64,000 nucleotides of DNA from Batkoa obscura. Taxonomy: Eukaryota; Entomophthoromycota; Entomophthoromycetes; Entomophthorales; Batkoaceae. The stretch is from contig JASVEC010000002.1 of assembly GCA_030770535.1 (NCBI GenBank), forward strand, positions 1,178,001-1,242,000, in the 5' to 3' direction. The position numbers and the translations under genes were made by a program. The notes under the pieces were generated by a model, which made no database searches, was not told where the DNA came from, and worked only from the letters and a program-made list of their open reading frames with translations. This document shows, piece by piece, positions 36,162-46,469 of this stretch; the stretch's first letter is position 1; each line of letters starts with the position of its first letter.

Positions 36162-37133
36162 CTAGCTTTGGCGCTGCTTCTTACTTTCCTTTGGAAAAAG
36201 CTCTTGGATCAAAAAATAGGCTGAAGAAGATACTGGACTATTCAATGAGGCATGATCAAGGATACATTTGGCATATGGATAAAACTCTACTTCTTTAACA
36301 TAGAGTTTATAGTCCATTAGACGAAGAAATGATGCCTCTGTAAGGGATGTCTCAATGGGGGTAAGCCCAACAATCTTTGCCCATGTTTTGTTTGAAAAAT
36401 TGGCGTCTTGGAGATACTTTGATGCGCAAATTAAGGAAGCTAAGAACATTCTACGACCACAAAAGGCCGCGTTCTGGGTAGCATTTTCACCAACTCTAGT
36501 AATTAGAACCTGGCGAGTAAGAGCTACGGTTTCCTTAACTTTAAGACAATACATTAAAGCTACTTGGACGACAGTCTTAGTAACACGAGAACGTTTAAAG
36601 ATTTCAGTTACATAATGATGGAGTGACTTACGATCATCTTTGGAGGAGCCTTTTGAAGTTAGGCCCCAGACCTGTTCGATGGTCATCACTGCAAGATCTA
36701 TAAGACAACTAACCATTTGGTTAGAGTTGGAGCCGGAAGTTGGTGCGCGGCAATATTTTTGCTGTTGAGCAATTTGAAGACCTTTCCTAATAGATCGCTC
36801 TAAAGTTGAAGCTCCAGCTTGACGTTTTTTATCTCTGTTCTGAGCTGCGACAGAAGTTGTATGAGCAGGATTAATAAGATCCTTGATAGCAATACGAGAA
36901 TAAGGGTGAGTCTTATCATTCTTAAGCTGTTGAGGATATGATGGGGTGGGTAATCCATGAGTATTAGATTCTGCTCCATTGTAGTTTTGTTTATCATGTG
37001 AGATATAATTATCTGGTGAAGGCAGGTGTGAGTTTGAACTAGAAGAATAAGCATCTGAAGCATGGAGCTCAGGAACCTCAAAAGAGGCTTCTGAGCTAGC
37101 TATTGTTTTTAATGAAAAATCTATGGCTGACAT
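36162..37133 (-). CDS. PHO80/Pcl-type cyclin
   Basis: Single-exon, 323 residues. The N-terminal ~130 residues are Ser/Pro/Asn-rich and disordered (ASDAYSSSSNSHLPSPDN). The cyclin box lies at about residues 165-285: LHHYVTEIFKRSRVTKTVVQ, VALMYCLKVKETV, FLASLICASKYLQDANFSNK, TWAKIVGLTPIETSLTEASF and LRLMDYKLYV, the standard Pcl order (ASK-D-S-N-WAK--GL--E). Pcl cyclins activate Pho85-like CDKs. The tail is short and basic (ESKKQRQS). A long, relatively G/C-richer upstream region with an open frame (37360-37674) suggests a complex leader. Base composition here is clearly less AT-rich than its neighbours. Confidence 0.85.
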   Translation of the reverse strand: MSAIDFSLKTIASSEASFEVPELHASDAYSSSSNSHLPSPDNYISHDKQNYNGAESNTHGLPTPSYPQQLKNDKTHPYSRIAIKDLINPAHTTSVAAQNRDKKRQAGASTLERSIRKGLQIAQQQKYCRAPTSGSNSNQMVSCLIDLAVMTIEQVWGLTSKGSSKDDRKSLHHYVTEIFKRSRVTKTVVQVALMYCLKVKETVALTRQVLITRVGENATQNAAFCGRRMFLASLICASKYLQDANFSNKTWAKIVGLTPIETSLTEASFLRLMDYKLYVKEVEFYPYAKCILDHASLNSPVSSSAYFLIQELFPKESKKQRQS

Positions 37134-37359
37134 ATTATTAATTTGTTGTTGTTGTTGTTATAAAAGAAGAGTTATAAGATGTTGTTAAAGTTGAACCAGA
37201 TAAATCTTTGGAAACTCTTCAATCAATTAGAGGTATTAACACTGGGTTACTTACGGACAAAAAATACCAGCCAAAAAAGTTGTTGTTTGCAGCTAATAGA
37301 TGCAATAAAAAGATAAATGAATGAAAACGGATACCACCTGTGAAAAATTAGGGCCTAGA

Positions 37360-37674
37360 TTAATATAATATAAAACTAAAATTGGCCTTGCGTCTCTTAC
37401 GAGTAGGAGGGGTGTGTATGTAGATAGGCTTAAGTAAGGGTACGGGGGTTACTGAAGTCTCAGATGAATAGAGTTGAAAATAGAAAAAGTCTAACCAGTC
37501 AGGGAAAGAATGAAAGTGTTGTTTTTGTTTAGTTGGCTTAAAGTAAAGTGTTTGTAAATGTGTAGTGCTTTTTGTATCTAATAAATCGAAAAGAAAATCC
37601 TCAAGATAAACCTGGTTCTTTGATAGGTTCTGATTCTTAAAAATTATACTGGAAAAACTGAAAAAATTTAGCAA
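37360..37674 (-). CDS. Hypothetical 104-residue frame upstream of the cyclin gene
   Basis: Open frame on the same strand, ending about 226 bases before the cyclin ATG. It reads protein-like near its end (FHSFPDWLDFFYFQLYSSET, then TPPTRKRRKANFSF), in a patch with more G and C than the surroundings. It could be an upstream reading frame in a long leader, a small gene, or chance. No family recognised. Confidence 0.28.
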   Translation of the reverse strand: MLNFFSFSSIIFKNQNLSKNQVYLEDFLFDLLDTKSTTHLQTLYFKPTKQKQHFHSFPDWLDFFYFQLYSSETSVTPVPLLKPIYIHTPPTRKRRKANFSFILY

Positions 37675-38060
37675 AGGAGAAAAGCCATGGTGGCTCTTAT
37701 AAAAAATACAGTCGCTTGGTTTGGGGCCGCAGGGGGCAGTTGATACTAAAAATAAAATTAAAGTGAAAAAATTAAAAGCTTGCTTTGTTGAAAGTTGCTT
37801 GTATTAGGCTCTATGCAAAATATGCTGCGAGAACCTAGGAGAAGATATTTTATTTGAGAAGGTTAATTTTCTTTTTAAATCCTAGTAGTTAACTGCGGTT
37901 TACTAGCTAAGTACTTATTGTAATAAACTTAAAGTGGTAAGTTCTTGAAAATTGGTGATTGACTTAAAAGAGGAGGAGGAATTTCAATTGTTAATATCGC
38001 ACTTTATCTTCCTAATGACTGGTATTAAATAGTTTAATCTCTTTCCATAGGATCCTCAAC

Positions 38061-38196
38061 TGATTGGCTATGGTATCTTGATTAATAAATAATTTGGTTC
38101 AATATGTATTAAGTGATTCTGATTGGTGGTATGGGCTTACTGATTGGATTTTATTATTAATGATGTCTCATTTCATTAGCAATGCTTAGCCAATGG
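38061..38196. promoter_or_regulatory. Cluster of CCAAT-box motifs
   Basis: TGATTGGCTATGG (38061), TGATTGGTGG (38120), TGATTGGATT (38141) and AGCCAATGG (38188) place four CCAAT cores within about 135 bases, three of them in the TGATTGG context. CCAAT is bound by the HAP/NF-Y complex in fungi. It lies about 1 kb upstream of the cyclin start; no closer gene is seen, so its role is unknown. Confidence 0.3.
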
Positions 38197-39555
38197 CTTA
38201 TATTTATTTATTAATAATGAACAAACTAAGTGGTTAATCTCTTGAATGGTAGGTTGGTTAAGAACAACTGATATTTCAAACTTCAAGTTAAGCAACTGCG
38301 GAATTTTATAGTGACATAATTTTTGACTTAATTTACTAAAATAGGTATAATAAGTATGGTGCTAAATGATTCCTATCTATTTTTATCTAATCACTACAAG
38401 CATTAGCAGGTGCTCAGCGTCAAAAAAACCACTAAGAAAAATCAATCGATTTAATAAAATTAAATTCAAGCAAAATCTGAGTTGCAAGGTGGGAAATGGA
38501 TAAGGTAAAACAGTAGCCAAACAAATACGTCATAATCTATGAAACTATGAATCTTTATGATTAATAAGTCAAGACAAGCAAAAGCGGACATATTATGACG
38601 CATACTGAGCTTAGTCAATCTTAGAGTTTAAATTACTAAACACTTTTAAATAACTAAAATAAAACATTTCTATCATTGATAATTATACTGTTATCAATAT
38701 AAAAGTGTTTATTACTTTAATATACAATATGAAATTAATATACGTTAATGTTATTTTAACTTCCATTTAGTAAGTGCTCAAATAAAAACTATAAATAAGA
38801 TAGTATTTACTTTTAGCAATTAATCAAACTAAAGTATTGTTTAAGATGAGCTATGATTACATTTATAATATACATTGATATGTGTATACTAATACTATAT
38901 TAAAATAATACATCAAAGTTTTATATTATTGTTTAATAATTATAAATTATTTAACAATCAAATGTATATCTAATTAATAGTGAGAATAACTTAACCTTTA
39001 TTTTTACGCTTTACATTCAACCTTAGTCATTCTAGATAAAATGACTAATCAAAATTTAAATCTTCTAAAATTATAGTTGTTACATCTCTTTTGAGATCGA
39101 ACTAACTGCTCATTTAAGAGAAATATTTGTGTTAAAATTAGATCAAAATATAAAAATTAGTCAAAAAGTTAATCATACAAACAATTTAACTATAAAAATT
39201 AACATTAAAAACTGTAAAAGAGTTGTAATAGCTCTGCTAAGCTTATAAATTTTGCAAAAAGTTTGATATTAAATCTTAATAGTTTTTTTTAATTTACATT
39301 ATTTTTGATATATTTACCAAAATGATATGAATTCTTTATAAATGCTAATAATTATATCAAAAATAAAAAGTAATGCAAGTCACTATTTAAGATTTATTAT
39401 TATTAAATGTCTTAGTAATTTTAATTTATTTTTATTTTTATTTTTAACATGTTTAATAAACTTACAACTTAAATAAAAAATTGATTTAATAGCGCATTAT
39501 TTTTTTTAAAATAAAAGAAAGCTGAATATATATAACATTTAAAACTTAATTATAT

Positions 39556-39651
39556 GGAAAATGTATTTTTGCGTTTAAGAATTTTACTAACAATTCTTCC
39601 GTTCAAATAGTGCTTAAAAGATAGAAAAAGTGAAGCCAAAAAAAGTACCCC
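39556..39651. repeat. Palindromic MITE-like element with ATAT duplication
   Basis: 96 bp, starts GGAAAATGTATTTTTGCG and ends AAGTACCCC, flanked by ATAT on both sides. Confidence 0.75.
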
Positions 39652-40220
39652 ATATTATTAAATTATTGTGCTTTTGAAAATAATTATTATAACATTATAA
39701 TTTTAAATTGAATTAAAATTTCTGTTATATTTATTATTATTTTATACAATTTGTCAACAAATGTTTTGTTTTTGTGATGTTTTATATAACTTACTTTTTA
39801 TTATACTTTATGCTTATAAGTTAAAATTAGTTTTAATTATATAACTTAAAGTTTATTAATTATATCAGCTTTGTGTTTTTTATTTAGATCTTATTGTTAT
39901 AATTTTATATTTTATATACTTTTTTAAATTTAGCTTTTTATAACTAATACAAACATTTTAAATTAAAGAATATTAATATTTTATCATAAACTATTCAAAC
40001 AAGTATAAAAGTTCAAATAAATTTATAGTCTTTAAACCAAATTAAATTAATAATATGTATGATTTTAACTTTGTAAAAATTATTTCAAAAATTATTTATA
40101 AATATCAAAACTAAGATCAATTTTATCTAAGTATATTAAAATCAGACATTAAACTTCATGATAGCTATCACTTAAAAAACCACGTTAAATATTAATACTT
40201 TTGATTATAATATAAAGTTA

Positions 40221-40300
40221 TTTTGGTTTCATCATTATTTCCGCTTTTTGTGCAATTTGGAAGAAAAATTAGTAAAATCATTAAACAAAATACATCCCCG
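40221..40300. repeat. Partial palindromic MITE-like element
   Basis: Right end intact (AAAATACATCCCC). The left part begins within TTTGGTTTCATCATTATTTC and lacks the terminal GGGAGTG. Confidence 0.6.
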
Positions 40301-40327
40301 TATATTGAATTTTTATTAAAATTATTA

Positions 40328-40420
40328 AGAGTGTTTTTTAGCTTTGTCATTTTTTTTCATTTTTTAAGCACTATTGAGTGGAAAATGTGTTAGCGGATCT
40401 TGAAGAAAAAGAGACATCCT
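40328..40420. repeat. Degenerate palindromic MITE-like element
   Basis: Reads GAGTGTTTTTTAGCTTTGTC, then the central hairpin (TTTTTTAAGCACTATTGAGT) and ends GAGACATCCT. It lies just behind the copy ending at 40300, with about 27 bases between. Confidence 0.62.
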
Positions 40421-40448
40421 GATTATTTATATTCTTATTTGCTTTGAT

Positions 40449-40476
40449 TTAAACTTTAAACTTTAAACTTTAAACT
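40449..40476. repeat. Four-copy 7-bp tandem repeat
   Basis: Four perfect copies of TTAAACT. Too short for a telomere tract and flanked by ordinary DNA. Confidence 0.8.
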
Positions 40477-40847
40477 TAAATAATAATACGCAGAATAATA
40501 GTGAAATTAAAAATAATTATTTAGTTTTGTGTAAATGTTTATAATGTTTTCAAAATGACACTTTAATTCATAGTTTACAGAAAATAAAGTCCCAAAAAGT
40601 AATAGCTAAATACATAGAAGTCAGGTTAAATATACTTGTAATTAAAAGAGCTTTACTTAAAAGGAAGATTTCGCTTTATATAATGGATATTTATAATGCT
40701 TGTAAAATAGACAATTTAATGATTGTAGAAGTTATGATAAATTTTAAGTAATGAGATAAAAATCAATATATCCTTTGTTCTAAAAATAGGTTTCTTGTTT
40801 TTATACCTCATTTACATTTAAAGATATTTTATCCTTAAAGAATAGAT

Positions 40848-40946
40848 GGGGATGGATTTTTTTATTTAAGAATTTTAGTGATAGCTTTTCCACTCAAATA
40901 GTGCTTAAATGATGGAAAAAGTGATGAAACCATAAAAAGCACCCCC
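40848..40946. repeat. Palindromic MITE-like element
   Basis: 99 bp, starts GGGGATGGATTTTTT and ends CACCCCC. Flanks AGAT and ATAT match at 3 of 4 bases. Confidence 0.72.
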
Positions 40947-42668
40947 ATATCTTCAAAGTAAAAGTAGGAATCGTCCTTACTTTTTTGGTAAGATACCGAT
41001 TTCATATATGCATAACAAGTATAGCTATTTAAAAATTAGTTTTCTTGATAACGACTGGGTTTATTTTGTTTGTAATACTATTGTCATTTTCTTTTCTATT
41101 ATGTTGAATACCTTAGGTTCAAAAGTCGAAATATACCTTAATAAGATAATTTTAAGTATAATTCTTAAAGGCTTTAAAGAAGTTTATATTTCTGTTTTAA
41201 TTTTCCACAATTAAACATGTTTGATAATTATAGTATTCAATTTTGAAAGAATTTCCTCTAATTTATATCTTCGAATATTACCGCGTTTGAGTAATAATCT
41301 ACTTTTTATAGACTTAATTCTTATCCATAATTTTAAATGCTTTGTCAAATTTGGGATGTAAGAAAGCCAAAAAATTGCGCTCAATTCCCTTAACAAGCTA
41401 ATTGAGCGGAAAAAGATTACACAAAAAGCACGTGGTATTTAGTGTAATACTATATTTTAAAGCTCAACTGTTTGCTAATATAACATTTATTAAATGGCCT
41501 TCAGTATATTCTTTAAATCAGTTATTCAGCAACTAAACATTAAAAGGAATTAGGCAGTCAAAGGCCCTGCACTTAGAAACCCATATTTCGGCTTCTCTCA
41601 ATAGCATTTTATGGCTTATAATATCCAGCATAATTCCTTCCCACTTTAAGCTCAGCTAATTATCTTTAACGAACTTGGATTGAGTACTAATGTCATTAAA
41701 TAGGTTGCTTGGAATAATTGGGGAATCTCTAATTACACTATTTCACTTTTATTTCACATACCAAATAATCATCCATAGATATAGCATATTAGTCTATTTT
41801 TATTTAATAGAAGTCCTTTAAATTTGTATAAAAAGTACTGTCAATCTATTTATTATAAGTATCAATATAATTATAAAGCATTAGGTAATTTAACTAAATC
41901 AAAGAAAAAAGTAAAAAAAAACAGCGATAAAATTTATATGGGAGTAAAAATAGCCAATAATTGCTCTAATTTTTTATAGGATAGTATTTTTTAAAAATAA
42001 TTAATTCCGAGTAAATTTGAGCGAGATAAAGTCATAAAAAACCTGTTATTGAGCATAGTGATATTCTAAATATTATTTTTCTTAAAAATTTAAAAAAAGT
42101 ACAAAACCCCATGTGGTAAGGCAGTGATTTATCGATTTCCAAAAGTTTATCAAAGTAATAAATGATATTTATAATAAATCTCTATCTTTGTAATAAATCT
42201 GCAGATTCTACCTGTTTGTATTTAATCTTGTAAATACTTTTTATTTTGAATCAATTACAAACCTGGGTTTCTAATTTCCACATTACCTTGCAGAATTTTT
42301 AATTCGCAACATCTAAAGTTAATAAGTTACGCATTGAAATATAGTAATAACACTGTCTATATTTAAATAAAAAACAAACAGGTTTTCACTAATACAAAAT
42401 AGCCAATAAAGTACTATTTCAGAGCTTGAAAATATTTTCAACCAATTATTTTTATAATCATTTGATATACTTATTAATTGACTGACCTATTTATAATAAT
42501 AATTTGTACTACATTCTAAATATCTTAATATTTTTGTACATCTTTAGTCTAAATAAAAATTTATTAAGTTTGGTAACTTCCAATTACAATTTAAGGCCCG
42601 TCGTTTTCATTTTATTACATCAAATCCTATACTAATAAAAAATAAGCTTTGATAACAAAAAAAAGAGA

Positions 42669-42676
42669 TATAAATA
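42669..42676 (+). promoter_or_regulatory. TATA box of the gene at 42756
   Basis: TATAAATA 80-87 bases before the ATG. Confidence 0.5.
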
Positions 42677-42755
42677 GGCAAGAAAAGACAAAAATTAAAT
42701 TTAAACTTATTTGTTTTATTATTATTATTTAGTGTTTAATACCATAATATACATA

Positions 42756-43439
42756 ATGACCCTAACTGAAGAGTATAATAACACTGTTTTCATTCCTTAC
42801 GAGGCTAAAGTTTCAAATAAATCCCCTAATAACAAATCTGTTAACACTAGGTTTAATAGTGTTAAATCTCATAATAAATCTGCTAGTACCATAAAAAACA
42901 AATCAAAAAAGGGATCTCATTTAAGTATCACCACAACTTATCCATCCATCATTCCTTATCCATCCCATTCAACTAGTAATAATAGCTACTATCTTCATAA
43001 TCAAGATATGCTAAGCACTCAAGGAGCTTTTGAAGCCCCTGAATCAGTTTCAATGCTACCAGATTCTCCAGGTTCAGTCACTTCCTTCAACAGCGAACAA
43101 GCAATAGGATTATCAGAATACGATTTACTCGAGTATTATATGACCAATATCAATCATGTATACGAAGATGCAATAACTTATGACATCATTAATAGACTAC
43201 AATGCGGTACACCTACGCCTACCGAATCCTTTTTATTTTTTTCAATTTGCTCAATGTCGATAATGCTTAAAACAGAAGACATAAAAGGACCTATGTTCAC
43301 ATATTATTATTCATCAGCAATTGAATTAATGTCAACAATTAAGCATGAGTCAAGGGACTCTATTTATTATTTTTCATGTGGCCTCATGGAATTTATAAAA
43401 ATCTACTTAGATATCAGCATTGTTAACAAATTGTATTAA
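42756..43439 (+). CDS. Truncated middle-homology-region protein without zinc cluster (paralogue 2)
   Basis: Single-exon, 227 residues, starting at the ATG at 42756. No Zn2Cys6 cluster: the first ~120 residues are Ser/Asn/Lys-rich and disordered (NKSPNNKSVNTRFNSVKSHN). From about residue 128 it follows the start of the fungal transcription-factor middle homology region: LSEYDLLEYYMTNI, PTPTESFLFFSICSMSIML, YYYSSAIELMSTIKHESRD, then CGLMEFIKIYL, where it ends. The paralogues at 13346 and 48875 share these blocks and end at the same point. Nothing downstream continues the domain. It cannot bind DNA through a zinc cluster; it might dimerise with full-length relatives, which is inference. Confidence 0.72.
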   Translation: MTLTEEYNNTVFIPYEAKVSNKSPNNKSVNTRFNSVKSHNKSASTIKNKSKKGSHLSITTTYPSIIPYPSHSTSNNSYYLHNQDMLSTQGAFEAPESVSMLPDSPGSVTSFNSEQAIGLSEYDLLEYYMTNINHVYEDAITYDIINRLQCGTPTPTESFLFFSICSMSIMLKTEDIKGPMFTYYYSSAIELMSTIKHESRDSIYYFSCGLMEFIKIYLDISIVNKLY

Positions 43440-45259
43440 AAATTATTTATAAAATCATAAGATTTACTCTCGTTCGCTTATCCCTCCTCCTTCCCATCGT
43501 TTCCCATTTAGATTTATTTTATAATAAATTACCTTAATTTTTTAATATTGACTCTGTTATTTTGTTTAGTATAAAAATGAAATTTTATAAGTATAATTCT
43601 TAAAAATGAGGTCAATTCAAATATAGCAATAACTTTGTTATTATAATATTCAATATCATAATTGATATTATAGTTGGTATTATAATCGATATTTGTTAAA
43701 GTGACAATTGCTTTAAAAAATTTCAAAATTAGTACATGGGCGTTTGATGGCCTAAGAAAGATTTTAGATTGGTTTGATAAAAGATAGAATAAGTAAACAA
43801 TATAATCACATTAACAATATTACTGCTAAGCTTAAAAACTTGTTTATGACCTAGTTATCTATACCAAACTATCTTATTAAGTGATTTAAATTATATTGAC
43901 CAAGCATTTACTGTGCCTATTTAGAAACTTTTAACTCACTTATTCTTATAGAATGAATACTTTGATTATTCCACATACAATGATTTCGTTGTTAATTCTC
44001 CACATTAATTTTTACTATTTTCCTTAAAATAAATGCTTAGACTTGGTAAAATATAACTGTTGTATTATATTAAATCTTTAGAACATGATTATAAAGAATT
44101 GTTTAGTGAATAGTTATTATATTCTTTCCACTATAAGCTATTTTCATTACATCTAATGATGATATTTAAATAATATGAAATAGCTAAATTATACTTTGTA
44201 AAGATGCTAAATTACCTGATAAAGGTTTGAGAATAAACTGAGGTTTGTTGATAAATTTGTCCAATCTACAGAAATATAGTTTAATGTTATAAAAAAGTTA
44301 CTTAATTTTAAATACAAATTAATAATCATACTTTTAACTAATATATATATTATGTTTTACTAGTTCTAATATCAGCTTTATACCTTACATAGAAATCCAA
44401 ATATTATTATACTTCGACTGAAAGTGATTTGATTGCACCACTATAATATATAAATATTTCTATCTACAAAAGGTCTGGGCTATCTTTCAACATTTATATT
44501 TAATCTTAAATTTCTTGAGCCTTTGGGAATAAAATTTTACAAAAAAAGTTGATCCGCTTTCACATCACATGCTTTTTTAAATATTTTTATAACTTTTATA
44601 TCTTTTTAAAAATACTAATTTACAAATACCTTGTTGTCTAGAATAAAGGATCTTTATAGGTCATTAGGCGTCTTAAGACTATCGTTAAAGTTGTATAGTT
44701 CTTTTTAAATGATCAATTCTCTTTAATCATTCTATCCAAACTAATAAGCATTTACTCAATAAGGCTCAGGATTTCTTTAAATATATAAATATAAATTAAT
44801 GCTGGTATTTTATATTATTTTGGAAATATTAAATACCATTTTATTATTATATGTCATCTTAGAAAATATTTTGATGGTTGCCGAATATTTCTTAATATAT
44901 TATATACAAATTATTTAAAAATAGAATTAAAATGACCTATTTTATATTGAATTGTAGAGGTACATTATTGCACCGTACATATAAATGACTTTTTTTTCAG
45001 AAAAGTTTCAAGTGTGGTTTTGCTATAGCAATAGCTTATGATCAAACTTTATATATTTATTAATTTTAAATAATGGTTTTATTTTTCTATATAAAAATAT
45101 AGTATAATTATATAATTATATAATTATATTCGTATAATGTTATCAAGTATTAAACATAGGTTCATTCACTAAATAATTAATTGTTTTATTAGAAACTACT
45201 AGCATAAGTTAAAATAAGTTGAATTTGTTATATTAATGTTAAATGATAGAATTGGATTA
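43440..45259. other. Gene-poor stretch
   Basis: Convergent 3' flanks of two genes, then AT-rich DNA with TATAATTA-type simple repeats near 45105-45135. No gene recognised; the short frame at 43529-43726 is low-complexity Ile/Asn/Tyr. Confidence 0.5.
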
Positions 45260-46469
45260 TTATGAATGTTCAAATTCTTCCTTGTTAAATTCACCTGGAT
45301 TAGCAGACCACCTAGAATTCTTGATGTCTGAATCTAGGCCTTTTTCGAATGGCTCTGAGTATCTTTTTAACAACTGTAGCTTAATTTGATACTTTAAATT
45401 ATTTAAATAAGGATCTATGTTGTTTGCTAAATCCTTCAAGTTTGAATTAAGTGGACTTGCCTCTAAACTTTTTGGATTTAATAGATTTAGTCTTTGATCT
45501 AAAAGTATGGTTGGAACATCGGATTCTGGCCTCATTTTTTCGCTTGTTTTATTGATATTTGTTTCGATATCCATATTTGGCTTTAGGTAAATATTATTAC
45601 CATTATCATTAGTATCAATAACTGACTTTGGGGTTGTGGTTGAAGCCAACTTCAGTTTATTTAACTTTTCGCTCTCCCTTTCAGTTTCCCTACTATTGAA
45701 CGCTGAAGGATTTAAATCCCAACTAGAATTATTGAACGCTGGGCTTAAATACCATATTAAAACTAGCGAGATTAATATAACTGAAAATATTAAATGAATT
45801 CCATATAATAATAAAATCGATATTAAAAGGGGTTTATCTTCGATTACACCATCAACTAAAATTTTTAACGCTTCATCACGGGATTGATAGACTAATAAAG
45901 TAACATGAAAGGCAGTCCATGATTCCCATAGTATAATCAAAAAAGCAAGCTATTAAAGTAAGATTAGTAAACTAAACTACTGGCTATTAATTAATATTAC
46001 AATTCCTAAATATTTTCTACCATTACTGTTTGATGATAAAGTGCCAAAAATAGCTTTTGGAATAAATAAAATAGCAATAACTATACTTGATATATATGTC
46101 TGTTTGACTAAATTTATAATGAATAATGCCAAGTTAATCGCCTAAATAAGTTAATAAAATATTTAAAACAAAGAAAATAATGCCCACTGTCTGTGCTAAA
46201 ATGAAAGATTTTAAGCATAAAAATAGCCTACGCTCTGTCCTATTGTTAGATGTAAGGAATTCGGACCAATAGCTAGCGCGAAGCCTTGTTACATTACTTT
46301 TAGGCCTTGTATATGGAAATATGGGTTGATCATTTAAATCCTTAGCATTTATATCGCTTACTTTATTATTATTGCTAAATGAATTGTCTACATTTATAAC
46401 ACACTCTTTACACTTTTCATCACTTAATTTACAACTACATTCGTTTAAACCATTAATACTAAACTTCAT
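45260..46469 (-). CDS. Four-helix membrane protein of unknown function
   Basis: Three exons on the minus strand: 46469-46188, 46141-46001 and 45949-45260, exactly 370 residues. The first intron uses the unusual donor GTGGGC, the second GTAATA; sizes are 46 and 51 nt. The N-terminus has a compact Cys cluster (CSCKLSDEKCKEC, residues 12-24), suited to metal binding or lipidation. Four hydrophobic segments follow between about residues 80 and 210 (around FLCLKSFILAQTAINLALF, YISSIVIAILFIPKAIFG, GILAFLIILWESWTAFHVTL and ISILLLYGIHLIFSVILISL). The last ~150 residues are soluble, Asn/Ser/Leu-rich. I do not recognise a family. Neither terminus carries a signal peptide. Confidence 0.68.

Larger units (their letters stand above)
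37134..42755. other. Long gene-poor region
   Basis: Contains, from left: the leader/promoter of the cyclin gene with the open frame above, a G-rich patch (about 37719-37740), a cluster of CCAAT-type motifs (38061-38196), four palindromic elements (39556, 40221, 40328, 40848), a 7-bp tandem repeat (40449-40476), and the TATA box of the gene at 42756. The remaining DNA is AT-rich with no protein-like frame that I trust. Confidence 0.55.

Noticed and set aside
40449-40476. 7-bp tandem considered as a telomere-like tract
   Set aside because: Only four copies, internal position, and no G-rich strand.
41008-41396. Two frames of 61-68 codons on opposite strands
   Set aside because: Composition is generic hydrophobic; no homology, no introns, adjacent to repeat DNA.
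43529-43726. 65-codon minus-strand frame
   Set aside because: Asn/Tyr/Ile low complexity derived from an AT simple repeat.
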